Origin: an uncultured Clostridia bacterium
GTDB lineage: Bacteria; Bacillota; Clostridia; Christensenellales; Borkfalkiaceae
DNA: 37,436 nucleotides
Direction of reading: 5' to 3'
Assembly (NCBI GenBank): GCA_947630115.1
Contig: CANRGG010000018.1
Coordinates: forward strand, 1-37,436
Shown piece after piece: positions 7,935 to 15,079 of this stretch. The translations under genes were made by a program, and so were the position numbers. How positions within the stretch are numbered: the stretch's first letter is position 1; every line of letters starts with the position of its first letter. The notes beneath the pieces are model-generated. The model was not told the DNA's origin, made no database searches, and saw nothing but the letters and a program-made list of their open reading frames with translations.

Positions 7935-8190
7935 CCGGCGAAAGAGGAACGGCCGACTGAACCGGCGAAAAAAGCGGGCAAATGACCGACGAGAGAAGCG
8001 GCCGACTGAAAAAGGCGATAAAAACGGCGGAAGTTTAAAAACAGCGCTTCCATCAAGCGGCGCTTTCAAGCGGAACGATAATCAGAGGGCGCTTCAAAAA
8101 AAGAACTTCAAACGGCGGCGCTTTGAGACGGTACTTTCATGAAGCGGTGCTTTCAGGCATAACTTCAATCAGGCGGCGTTTCGGAATGCG
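7926..8190 (+). repeat. Degenerate tandem repeat tract in an otherwise empty intergenic region
   Basis: About 265 bases without a convincing gene. The first half repeats GCCGACTGA (7926, 7952, 8001) followed by CCGGCGAAA-like sequence at about 26-base spacing. The second half repeats AGCGGCGCTTTCA followed by AACTTCAATC-like sequence; units begin near 8056, 8084, 8112, 8143 and 8171, mostly 28 bases apart. No reading frame, ribosome site or strong hairpin fits the units. Confidence 0.55.
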
Positions 8191-8198
8191 GAGCGCGG

Positions 8199-8234
8199 CA
8201 AAGGGGACGACCGAACGGATCGGCGTCCCTTTTG
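8199..8234. terminator. Hairpin terminator, probably bidirectional
   Basis: CAAAGGGGACG (8199-8209) pairs with CGTCCCTTTTG (8224-8234) with one G-T wobble, and T-rich sequence follows on the plus strand. It separates the DUF4097 transcript from the minus-strand small membrane protein gene that ends at 8260. Confidence 0.6.
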
Positions 8235-8259
8235 CTTGTTTAAGGAAAGAAGTTGTGGG

Positions 8260-8505
8260 CTATTGGAAATTGATCTGCCGCGGCTCGGAATACTCTTCTT
8301 TCGCGCGCTTTTTTTTGCGCTCGACCAGAAAATAGACGGGTTCCGGCTTTTTTTCGGGCTCTTTGGGCGGTTCGGGCGGCAATTTTTTGCCGAACGTCCG
8401 ATAGCCGATCGCGGCGAGTTTGATCCCGTGAACGACAATGACGACGATGATCCCCAGAAACATACACCAGAGGAGCCCCTGCGACTGGACGGAGAGAAGT
8501 GACAT
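8260..8505 (-). CDS. Small single-span membrane protein with a charged tail
   Basis: This 81-residue protein has one membrane helix (about 10-32, with LLWCMFLGIIVVIVVHGI), then a proline/glutamate/lysine hinge (PPEPPKEPEKKPEP) and a basic tail (YFLVERKKKRAKEEYSEPRQINF). I recall similar small clostridial proteins that pair a helix with a PVYxxVERKKKR...YSEP tail, but none with a known role. The frame is open far upstream, yet the ATG at 8503-8505 is the sensible start because it comes right before the helix. No ribosome site is visible; a TATGAT box sits 6 bases before the ATG. The gene is divergent from the DeoC-like gene. Confidence 0.68.
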   Translation of the reverse strand: MSLLSVQSQGLLWCMFLGIIVVIVVHGIKLAAIGYRTFGKKLPPEPPKEPEKKPEPVYFLVERKKKRAKEEYSEPRQINFQ

Positions 8506-8552
8506 ACCGCAATCATAGCGGTTTATCGCTGTCACAAAATGAAAAGTATGGG

Positions 8553-8584
8553 GGATATTTTCTCGATTTTGGGAGAAAATATCC
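8553..8584. promoter_or_regulatory. Perfect 12-base inverted repeat before the DeoC-like gene
   Basis: GGATATTTTCTC (8553-8564) and GAGAAAATATCC (8573-8584) are exact reverse complements around an 8-base loop. The right arm overlaps the ribosome site GGGAG (8571-8575), and the element ends 3 bases before the ATG at 8588, in the gap between two divergent genes. It could be a repressor operator or an RNA hairpin hiding the ribosome site. Confidence 0.7.
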
Positions 8585-8587
8585 GCT

Positions 8588-9319
8588 ATGGAGCAGAAAA
8601 GCAAAGTGCTGTCCGCAGCGGAGGCCGCCGAATACGGCGAGTTCAAGCGGGCAAGAAGGGAGGCGGAGATCGCCTTCACCATGAAAAAACTCATTCCGAA
8701 TGCGTCGCGCCGCGAGACGGACCGGCCCGCCCTGAAACATACCTGCGAGCTTGCGGTCAAATATAGCGCGTCGGGGGTGCTCGTCTCGCCCGTCAACGTC
8801 TCTGCCGCGAAAAAGCAGCTCGGCAAAGGCGGACCCAACGTCTGCTGTCTCGTCGGCGGTACGGGGGAGAGCCTCACTTCGATCAAGAAAGCGGAGACGA
8901 AACGGGCGCTCCGCATGGGGGCGAAGGAGATCCGTCTTGTCCTCTGCTATTCCCAGCTCGCGGGCGGGGGATATTCCTATCTGAAACGGGAGATCCGCCG
9001 GATCCGCCGCACGGTGCGCAAGGGAACGCTCGTGGTGTCCTTGGAGGACCGCTCTTTGGGGGAAGAGGAGATCGCGCTGGGGGTCCGCGCCGCCGCCGCG
9101 GGAAAGGCGGACGCCGTCTGCGTGCGCGGGGAATCCGGCTTGATCCTGCATGCCGTGAACGAAGCGGCGGGACGGCTCGGCGTGGAGGCTTCGGGCGTGC
9201 AGAATGCGGAACAGCTCCGTCTTGTCATCAAGTCGGGCGCGGCGCGCGTCACGACCGAATGTGCGGAAAAGATCTTCGACGAGCTCTATCTCGCCCTTGA
9301 AAGTTCCGTCCCGCTCTGA
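8588..9319 (+). CDS. DeoC-like (deoxyribose-phosphate aldolase family) protein lacking the catalytic residues
   Basis: The 243-residue product follows the DeoC barrel: CCLVGGTGESLTSIKKAETKRALRMGAKEIRLVL matches the family's V(V)GFPxGxxxTxxKxxEAxxAxxxGAxEIDMV segment, and AGKADAVCVRGESG, VEASGVQN and an acidic LGEEEIALGVRAA segment follow in order. Residues needed for aldolase chemistry in E. coli DeoC are absent: Asp102 aligns with R116, the Schiff-base Lys167 with C178, and Lys201 with E200. It is therefore likely a non-aldolase or regulatory relative. The alignment is by eye. The ATG lies just after a perfect inverted repeat that covers the ribosome site. It converges on the fumarase genes across a shared terminator. 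Confidence 0.65.
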   Translation: MEQKSKVLSAAEAAEYGEFKRARREAEIAFTMKKLIPNASRRETDRPALKHTCELAVKYSASGVLVSPVNVSAAKKQLGKGGPNVCCLVGGTGESLTSIKKAETKRALRMGAKEIRLVLCYSQLAGGGYSYLKREIRRIRRTVRKGTLVVSLEDRSLGEEEIALGVRAAAAGKADAVCVRGESGLILHAVNEAAGRLGVEASGVQNAEQLRLVIKSGAARVTTECAEKIFDELYLALESSVPL

Positions 9320-9345
9320 ATTTTCGGAAAAATCGAAGAAAAAGA

Positions 9346-9373
9346 AGACGGCAGAGAGCCTGCCGTCTTTTTT
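9346..9373. terminator. Bidirectional terminator between converging genes
   Basis: AGACGGCA (9346-9353) pairs with TGCCGTCT (9361-9368) around a 7-base loop; T residues follow on the plus strand and A-rich sequence precedes it, so it works in both directions. It separates the DeoC-like gene from the fumarase beta gene. Confidence 0.82.
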
Positions 9374-9924
9374 CATCCTTCTTTTCGTTGATAGACGCTT
9401 TTTCGTTGATAGACGCTGTTTCCCCGGGCGTCCACCGCCACGACGAGGGGAAAATCCGACACTTCCATGCGGTAGACGGCTTCGCTCAAAAGATCGGGGA
9501 AAGCCACGCATTCGGCGCGCACTACGGCGTTTCCGTAGGTCGCGCCTGCGCCGCCGATCGCCGCAAAATACACCCCTTTGTTCCGTTTGAGCGCCTCGAC
9601 CGTCTCTGCGCTCATTTCGCCCTTTCCGATCATGCCCGCAAGCCCTGAATCGAGCAGCCGCGGCGCGAAGCTGTTCATGCGGGCGGAAGTCGTCGGGCCG
9701 CAGCTCCCGCAGGCTTTCCCCGCGGGCGCGGGACAGGGACCCGCATAGTAGATAAAGGAATCTTTGAGGGGGAAGGGCAGCGGTTTTCCCTCGTCGAGCA
9801 GGGCAAAAATGCGCTTGTGGGCGCAGTCGCGCGCCGTGTAGAGGACGCCCGAGAGCAGAACGGCGTCGCCCGCCCGAAGTTCTTCGATCTGCGCCCTTTC
9901 GAGGGGCAGCGTGAGTTTTTTCAT
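9373..9924 (-). CDS. fumB: Class I fumarate hydratase, beta (C-terminal) subunit
   Basis: With the alpha subunit this forms an oxygen-sensitive iron-sulfur enzyme that interconverts fumarate and malate; the related L(+)-tartrate dehydratase has the same plan, so substrate is not settled. The 183-residue product has the family motifs LLSGVLYTARDCAHKRI, YYAGPCPA, GSCGPTTSARMNSF, MIGKGEM and AIGGAGATYGNAV. It overlaps the alpha gene by 4 bases (ATGA), so the two are translated together. The last residues contain a tandem SVYQRK SVYQRK copied by an 18-base duplication. Confidence 0.9.
   Translation of the reverse strand: MKKLTLPLERAQIEELRAGDAVLLSGVLYTARDCAHKRIFALLDEGKPLPFPLKDSFIYYAGPCPAPAGKACGSCGPTTSARMNSFAPRLLDSGLAGMIGKGEMSAETVEALKRNKGVYFAAIGGAGATYGNAVVRAECVAFPDLLSEAVYRMEVSDFPLVVAVDARGNSVYQRKSVYQRKEG
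9382..9417. repeat. 18-base tandem duplication in the fumarase beta C-terminus
   Basis: TTTTCGTTGATAGACGCT occurs at 9382-9399 and again at 9400-9417 without a gap. It adds a second SVYQRK to the end of the beta subunit and keeps the frame. The exactness suggests a recent slippage event. Confidence 0.85.
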
Positions 9925-10757
9925 AGGACCTCCTTTTCGCAGCGCACGCAGTGGCACTGGATGTTGACGGCGACGGGCAGCCCCGCGATGTGGGTGGGGG
10001 CGATCTCGCAGCTGACGCCGAGCGCGGTCACGGTTCCGCCAAAGCCCTGCGCGCCGATCCCGAGCGCGTTGATTGTATGAAGCGCCTCTTCCTCGATCGA
10101 GGCGACGTCCGCTCGAGCATGGCGGCTTCCGACCGCCCGGGTGAGCGCCTTTTTCGCGAGAAAGGCGCAGGAATCGAAGGTTCCGCCGATCCCGACGCCG
10201 ACATAGACGGGCGGACAGGGGCGGGAGCCCGCGATCTTCACGGTCTCGACGATCGTTCTCACGATCCCTTCCCGTCCTTCGGCGGGAGTGAGCATGGAGA
10301 GCCGGCTCATATTCTCGCTGCCGAAGCCCTTGGGGAGAAAGACGAGGGAGATCTTGTCGCCCGGGACGATCTCGGTGTGCAGGGCGGCGGGGGTGTTGTC
10401 TCCGGTGTTGGCGCGGGTGAGCGGGTCGCAGACGCTCTTCCGGAAATTTCCGTCCCAATAGGCGCGCCGGACGCCCTCGTTTACCGCTTCTTGAAGCGGC
10501 TTTCCTTCGAGAAAGACTTCCTGCCCGATTTCGAGCAGGACGACGGAGAGCCCCGTGTCCTGGCAGACGGGCATTTTTTCGCGCTGTGCGGTGCGCTCGT
10601 TTTCGAGCAGAGCGGAAAGGGCGAATTTCGCGGCACCCGTTTCGGCCTGTTCTGCCATAGCAAGTGCGTCCCGGCAGCTCTCGGTGAGGGAGAGCCCGGC
10701 TTTCAGCGCCAGCCGGTAGACGCAATCTTCGATTTTTTGGGTGTTGATCGTTCTCAT
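9921..10757 (-). CDS. fumA: Class I fumarate hydratase, alpha (N-terminal) subunit
   Basis: The 278-residue alpha subunit carries the cysteines for the 4Fe-4S cluster. Visible motifs are PVCQDTG (C65), GSENMSRL, and CPPVYVGVGIGGTFDSCAFLAKKAL (C181 first), in the order seen in fumarase and tartrate dehydratase alpha chains. The start is placed at MRTINTQKIED, matching the family's MRxI start; the frame is open beyond it, but that stretch is promoter DNA. No ribosome site precedes the ATG. TATAAT lies 7 bases before it, so the message may be leaderless. It is coupled to the beta gene by ATGA. Confidence 0.92.
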   Translation of the reverse strand: MRTINTQKIEDCVYRLALKAGLSLTESCRDALAMAEQAETGAAKFALSALLENERTAQREKMPVCQDTGLSVVLLEIGQEVFLEGKPLQEAVNEGVRRAYWDGNFRKSVCDPLTRANTGDNTPAALHTEIVPGDKISLVFLPKGFGSENMSRLSMLTPAEGREGIVRTIVETVKIAGSRPCPPVYVGVGIGGTFDSCAFLAKKALTRAVGSRHARADVASIEEEALHTINALGIGAQGFGGTVTALGVSCEIAPTHIAGLPVAVNIQCHCVRCEKEVL

Positions 10758-10764
10758 GGCAATC

Positions 10765-10793
10765 ATTATACAACATTTTTCCGAAAAAGGGAA
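10765..10793 (-). promoter_or_regulatory. Promoter of the fumarase genes, close to the start codon
   Basis: Reading on the minus strand, a perfect TATAAT (10770 down to 10765) is 7 bases before the ATG at 10757. The -35 at 17 bases is poor (TTCCCT, 10793-10788). Confidence 0.6.
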
Positions 10794-10801
10794 GATTTTG
10801 T

Positions 10802-10830
10802 TTGAAGTTTCTTTCATTTTCCGCTATAAT
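10802..10830 (+). promoter_or_regulatory. Promoter of the CPBP protease operon
   Basis: TTGAAG (10802-10807), a 17-base spacer and TATAAT (10825-10830), followed about 40 bases later by a GAGGAG ribosome site. Confidence 0.78.
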
Positions 10831-10876
10831 AGAGACGGAAACGTGGTTTTTGAGGAAAGCTCGAGGAGAAAGACCG

Positions 10877-11878
10877 ATGGACGGAGAAGAAAAAAGGGAG
10901 GAAAACGGACCGCAGACGGAAGAAAATCGCCAGGAGCCGGTAGAAAACGGCGGCGGAGTCTCCGTCATGCTTCCCGGAAAGGGGCTCTTGGAGAGCGGCT
11001 ACGCCTTCACCGCGGGCGCGGTGTTCATCGTCGTCCTGTCCCTTGTGCAGGCGCTTTTGTCCAACTTCCTTCCCGAAGGGGAGGGCTATCCCGATTGGTA
11101 CGTCTATCTGTTGTATTTTTTGCCGCAGCTTGCCTTTTGCGGGGCGGCGGCGCTCTATTTGGTCCGCACCAAACAGCCCGTAAAAACCTTCTATCCAAAG
11201 ACGAAACTGCGCTTTTTCCCCATCGCCCTGCTGCTCCAATTCGGGCTGCTTCTGTCCCTTTCGGTTTTGAACGAGTATTTCGTCGAGCTTTTGGGTCTTT
11301 TGGGATACCAATCCGCGCCCTCGCCCGTTCCCTCGAGCATGACGGGCTGGAACCTCTTTTTCTCCCTCTTTCTGATCGCGCTGCTGCCCGCTGTGTTTGA
11401 GGAACTTCTCTTCCGCGGGATCTTGCTCCGCGGCATGCAGGACGCAGGCTGGGGGCTTGTGCCGACCCTGCTCATTTCGGGCGCGCTGTTCTCTCTCTAT
11501 CACGGCAATCCCGAGCAGACCATCTATCAATTCATCTGCGGGGTGTGTTTTGCGTTCATGGCGATCCGCGCGGGGAGCCTCTTTCCGTCCATGCTGGCGC
11601 ATTTTGCGAACAACGCCGCCGTGCTCCTTCTGACGGGCGCGGGCTTTGGGGACTTCCGCGAAGTTTTCGGCGGAACGCTCTATCTTGTCATGATCATTCT
11701 TTCCGCGCTCTGCCTGGTCGGAACGCTTTTGGAGCTGATCCTCTTGGAAAAGCGGGGCAACCGCAAGGGGGGGATCAGGGGAGGCGCCCGCTTCTTCGCC
11801 GCCGCGGCGGGGGGGATCGCGATCTGCGCGATCGAATGGATCGCCGCCCTTTGGCTGGGCTTTTCGGGGGCGGTATGA
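10877..11878 (+). CDS. CPBP family intramembrane metalloprotease (CAAX/Abi type)
   Basis: The 333-residue product is an integral membrane protein with about eight hydrophobic segments. The family motif EELLFRG (the EExxxR motif) and a following SLYHGNPEQTIYQF histidine motif form the likely active site inside the membrane. Members cleave prenylated or other membrane peptides, and some act in bacteriocin immunity; the target here is unknown. The N-terminus is very acidic and polar (about 30 residues). The ATG at 10877 follows GAGGAG (10864-10869); an earlier in-frame ATG at 10802 would lie inside the promoter. The stop overlaps the rlmH start. Confidence 0.87.
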   Translation: MDGEEKREENGPQTEENRQEPVENGGGVSVMLPGKGLLESGYAFTAGAVFIVVLSLVQALLSNFLPEGEGYPDWYVYLLYFLPQLAFCGAAALYLVRTKQPVKTFYPKTKLRFFPIALLLQFGLLLSLSVLNEYFVELLGLLGYQSAPSPVPSSMTGWNLFFSLFLIALLPAVFEELLFRGILLRGMQDAGWGLVPTLLISGALFSLYHGNPEQTIYQFICGVCFAFMAIRAGSLFPSMLAHFANNAAVLLLTGAGFGDFREVFGGTLYLVMIILSALCLVGTLLELILLEKRGNRKGGIRGGARFFAAAAGGIAICAIEWIAALWLGFSGAV

Positions 11879-12312
11879 TCCGCGTCAATCTCGTCTGCGT
11901 GGGGAAACTCAAAGAAAGCTATCTGCGCGAAGCCTGTGCGGAATATCAAAAACGTCTTTCCCGCTTCTGCCGGATGGAAGTGAAGGAACTTCCCGAGCGC
12001 GCCTCTTTGAAAGAGGAGGCGGAGGACATCCTTGCCGCCTGCAAGGGCCATACGTTTGCGCTGGCGATCGAGGGGAAGCAGTGCGGCTCCGAAAAATTTG
12101 CCGCAAAATTGCAGATGCTCTTCGACCGGGGGACGGAGATCACCTTTGTGATCGGCTCCTCCTGCGGGCTCGACGGGAGGGTGAAGGAGAGAGCGGACGA
12201 ACTGTTGTCCTTTTCCGAAATGACCTTCCCGCACCAGCTCATGCGGGTCGTCCTGCTCGAACAGATCTACCGCGCCTTTACCATTCAGACGGGTTCCCCC
12301 TATCACAAATAG
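11875..12312 (+). CDS. rlmH: 23S rRNA pseudouridine-1915 N3-methyltransferase
   Basis: RlmH methylates pseudouridine 1915 of the 23S rRNA in helix 69, in the assembled ribosome. The 145-residue product has the SPOUT features: VGKLKESYLREACAEYQKRLSRF at the N-terminus, FVIGSSCGLDG (the SAM-binding knot loop; usually FxIGGxxG), and the C-terminal SEMTFPHQLMRVVLLEQIYRAFTIQTGSPYHK, nearly identical to the family signature. It is about 10 residues shorter than most. The start overlaps the CPBP stop codon (ATGA). Confidence 0.95.
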   Translation: MIRVNLVCVGKLKESYLREACAEYQKRLSRFCRMEVKELPERASLKEEAEDILAACKGHTFALAIEGKQCGSEKFAAKLQMLFDRGTEITFVIGSSCGLDGRVKERADELLSFSEMTFPHQLMRVVLLEQIYRAFTIQTGSPYHK

Positions 12313-12328
12313 GGGCATATCATAGACC

Positions 12329-13162
12329 GTGGACGTCTTTGAGGAAACAAGGGAATTTTATCGGAATTATCAAGGCGAAAAGAAGATCGTCGGAAGGTCT
12401 GTCTGCGGCAGGGAAATTTTTGCAATGCGCGCGGGAACTTCCGAAGGCCCTCTGGGGATTTCGCAGGCGGCCATCCACGGCAGAGAATTCGTGACGGCGT
12501 ATCTGTCCCTCGAATTTCTTCGGCGGGGCGTGAAAAGAGGAAGCGTCTGGGTGATCCCGCTTTCCAATCCCGACGGCGCGCTGCTCTCCGAGATCGGGCT
12601 TTCCTCTCTTCCGGAGAATCAGCGGGAGAAACTTCTCGCACTTTGCGGCGGGAAAGCCGATCTTCCGCGCTGGAAGGCGAACGCCGACGGGGTGGATCTC
12701 AACGTGAACTTCGACGCGGGCTGGGGGACGGGAAAGAAAAACGTCTTTGCGCCCGCGGGCGAAAATTATGTGGGGGAGTTTCCCTTTTCGGCGCCCGAGA
12801 GCCGCGCGCTCAAAGAATTCACCGAGGCGGTCCGTCCCGATTTCACGGTGAGCTGGCACACGAAGGGGGAGGAGCTGTATTGGCGGTTCCGCCAGCCCCT
12901 CTTTCGGGCGCTGCGGGACAAGAGACTCGCAAAAATTCTCGGCAGGGCAATTTGCTGTCCGCTTCGGGAGAGCCGGGGCTCTGCGGGCGGCTATAAGGAT
13001 TGGTGCGTCGAAGCGCTCAAAATTCCCGCCTTCACGGTGGAGATCGGCGGCGACGGGCTCTCGCACCCGATCGGGAAGGAACATCTCCCGGAACTTGCAA
13101 ATCGATACGGGGACGCGCTCGCCGTGCTGAGCGAAGCGGTCAAGGCGAAACGGAAACGGTAA
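12329..13162 (+). CDS. M14-family zinc carboxypeptidase
   Basis: The 277-residue enzyme has the M14 zinc ligands: H50 and E53 in AIHGREF, and H177 in FTVSWHTKGEE; E238 in FTVEIGG is the catalytic acid. GVDLNVNFDAGW replaces the usual NRNF arginine by valine, which may alter how the substrate C-terminus is held. There is no signal peptide, so it probably acts in the cytoplasm, perhaps on peptidoglycan peptides, as gamma-D-glutamyl-diamino-acid peptidases do. The start is a GTG with a weakly placed GGGG; no better ATG exists before the conserved region. It lies between rlmH and tadA. Confidence 0.85.
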   Translation: MDVFEETREFYRNYQGEKKIVGRSVCGREIFAMRAGTSEGPLGISQAAIHGREFVTAYLSLEFLRRGVKRGSVWVIPLSNPDGALLSEIGLSSLPENQREKLLALCGGKADLPRWKANADGVDLNVNFDAGWGTGKKNVFAPAGENYVGEFPFSAPESRALKEFTEAVRPDFTVSWHTKGEELYWRFRQPLFRALRDKRLAKILGRAICCPLRESRGSAGGYKDWCVEALKIPAFTVEIGGDGLSHPIGKEHLPELANRYGDALAVLSEAVKAKRKR

Positions 13163-13165
13163 CGA

Positions 13166-13660
13166 ATGGAAGAAAAATTCATGCGCGAGGCGATCAGGCT
13201 CGCGGAAAAGGCAAAGAAAAAAGGGGAAGTGCCGATCGGCGCGGTCGTCGTTTTGAACGGAAAGATCATCGGGAAGGGGTATAATCTGCGCACGAGATTG
13301 CAGAGGGCGACTCAGCATGCCGAGATCCGCGCGATCGACCGCGCCTGCAAAAAACTCAAGAGTTGGCGGCTCCCCGGCGCGGAGATCTATGTGACGCTCG
13401 AGCCCTGCCCCATGTGCATGGGGGCGATTTTGAACGCGCGGATCGACAGAGTTTACTTCGGCGCGTACGAACAGAAGGGCAGGAGCCTTACCAAGGAACT
13501 TGCCGAGGCGAATCTTGTCAACCACCGCACGGAAGTGACGGGCGGCGTTCTGAAAGAGGAATGCGCGGGCGTTCTGACGGCGTTCTTTTCGGAAATGCGG
13601 GGGCGGGAGAAGCAAAAAAAGGGCGAAAACGGGCAAAAAAGCGGAAAAAAGCCTGTTTGA
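13166..13660 (+). CDS. tadA: tRNA-specific adenosine deaminase
   Basis: TadA deaminates adenosine 34 of tRNA-Arg(ACG) to inosine. The 164-residue product has HAEIRAI (H51 zinc ligand, E53 proton shuttle) and PCPMCMGAI (C81 and C84 zinc ligands), plus the family's RIDRVYFGAYEQKGR region. The tail is Lys/Gly-rich (REKQKKGENGQKSGKK), a basic extension often seen in this family. It starts 3 bases after the M14 gene, so the two are probably co-transcribed. Confidence 0.94.
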   Translation: MEEKFMREAIRLAEKAKKKGEVPIGAVVVLNGKIIGKGYNLRTRLQRATQHAEIRAIDRACKKLKSWRLPGAEIYVTLEPCPMCMGAILNARIDRVYFGAYEQKGRSLTKELAEANLVNHRTEVTGGVLKEECAGVLTAFFSEMRGREKQKKGENGQKSGKKPV

Positions 13661-13703
13661 AGCCGGAAAATTGCGGGTATTATCATCGGGTGGCGGAAAA
13701 AGT

Positions 13704-15035
13704 ATGCGGCGGACGAAACGGTTTCATTTGACAACATTTCAGACGATCATTCTGGGCTTTGCGGCGATCATTTTTCTCGGCGCGCTTTTGCTGCTCCTTC
13801 CGATCTCTTCGAGGAGGGGTCAGACGACGTCCTTTCTCGACGCCCTCTTCACTTCGGCCTCCGCGGTCTGCGTGACGGGGCTCGTCGTCGTTGACACGGC
13901 GACCCATTGGTCCGGCTTCGGACAAGCGGTCCTTCTGTTTCTCATCCAGATCGGCGGGCTCGGGATCGTCACCATCGCGGCCTCCATGGCGCTTCTGTTC
14001 CGGAGAAAGATCACCCTCATGCAGCGCACGACGATGCAGGAGGCGGTTGCGGCGCAGAAAGTGGGCAGTATCGTGAGGCTCACCATCTTCATTCTCACCG
14101 TCACATTTTCGGCGGAACTCATCGGCGCCTGCGTCATGCTGCCGGTGTTCTGTATCGACTACGGCGCCAAGGGGATCTGGCTCGCCCTGTTCCATTCCGT
14201 CTCCGCGTTCTGCAACGCGGGGTTCGACATTCTGGGTTCGCCAGAGACGCCCTATCCCTCGCTCTCCCGCTATGCGGCAAATCCCGTCATCAATATCACG
14301 GTCATGCTGCTCATCATCGTCGGCGGGATCGGCTTTCTGACTTGGGACGACGTCCGCACGAACAAATGGCGGCTCAAACGCTACCGAATGCAGTCCAAGG
14401 TCATTTTGACGACGACGGCGCTTCTCATCATTTTCCCTGCGGTCTATAATTTCGGGGTGGAATTTACCGATCTTCCCTTGGGGGAGCGGATCCTCGCCTC
14501 CCTCTTTCAGGCGGTCACGCCGCGAACGGCGGGCTTTTCGACGGTCGATCCTTCCAAACTCTCGGGCGCGGGCAGGGGACTGACGATCGGGCTCATGCTC
14601 ATCGGCGGCTCGCCGGGCTCCACCGCGGGCGGCATGAAAACGACCACCATCGCCGTGCTCTTTGCGACCGTCTTTTCAGTGTTCGGGAGAAGGCAGGAGA
14701 CGCAGATGTTCGGGCGGCGGGTGGAGAGCCAGACGGTGCGCAACGCGATCGCGCTGCTCCTCATCTATCTGACGCTGTTCGTCCTCGGCGGGATGGCGAT
14801 CTCGCTTTTTGAAGGGCTTCCCCTCGGGGACTGTCTGTTCGAGACGGCTTCGGCGATCGGCACGGTCGGGCTCAGCCTCGGGATCACGCCCTCTCTTCAC
14901 GTCTTTTCCAAGCTCATTCTGATCTTTTTCATGTTCCTCGGCAGGGTCGGCGGGCTGACGTTCATCTTCGCAGCGCTCTCGGGCAGGAAGGCGAACCTCT
15001 ATAAATATCCGCAGGAAAAGATTACAGTCGGATAA
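13704..15035 (+). CDS. ktrB: Potassium uptake channel subunit KtrB (TrkH/KtrB family)
   Basis: The 443-residue membrane protein has four M1-P-M2 repeats with selectivity-filter glycines in SASAVCVTGL, SVSAFCNAGF, AVTPRTAGFS and TASAIGTVGL. That is the TrkH/KtrB pattern. The length and the single small RCK partner gene next to it favour Ktr (Na+-dependent K+ uptake) over Trk. The start is placed at MRRTKRFHLTTFQTIILG; an in-frame start 33 bases upstream would precede a possible TATTAT box (13678-13683). The ribosome site is weak. Confidence 0.92.
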   Translation: MRRTKRFHLTTFQTIILGFAAIIFLGALLLLLPISSRRGQTTSFLDALFTSASAVCVTGLVVVDTATHWSGFGQAVLLFLIQIGGLGIVTIAASMALLFRRKITLMQRTTMQEAVAAQKVGSIVRLTIFILTVTFSAELIGACVMLPVFCIDYGAKGIWLALFHSVSAFCNAGFDILGSPETPYPSLSRYAANPVINITVMLLIIVGGIGFLTWDDVRTNKWRLKRYRMQSKVILTTTALLIIFPAVYNFGVEFTDLPLGERILASLFQAVTPRTAGFSTVDPSKLSGAGRGLTIGLMLIGGSPGSTAGGMKTTTIAVLFATVFSVFGRRQETQMFGRRVESQTVRNAIALLLIYLTLFVLGGMAISLFEGLPLGDCLFETASAIGTVGLSLGITPSLHVFSKLILIFFMFLGRVGGLTFIFAALSGRKANLYKYPQEKITVG

Positions 15036-15049
15036 AAAACCAAAAAAAT

Positions 15050-15066
15050 CGCCGCGATTTGCGGCG
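15050..15066 (+). other. Short hairpin between ktrB and ktrA
   Basis: CGCCGC (15050-15055) pairs with GCGGCG (15061-15066) around GATTT, preceded by an A-rich run and followed by AAAAGGAG, the ktrA ribosome site. No T run follows, so it is more likely a processing or stability element than a terminator. Confidence 0.45.
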
Positions 15067-15079
15067 GAAAAGGAGAATT

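Noticed and set aside
8041-8190. CRISPR array
   Set aside because: Units are degenerate, there is no distinction between fixed repeats and unique spacers, and no cas genes are near.
7935-8230. Small coding frame in the repeat tract after the DUF4097 gene
   Set aside because: The frame crossing the tract begins inside the DUF4097 gene, gives an Arg/Lys-rich product, has no ribosome site, and the repeat unit length (26 or 28) does not keep frame.
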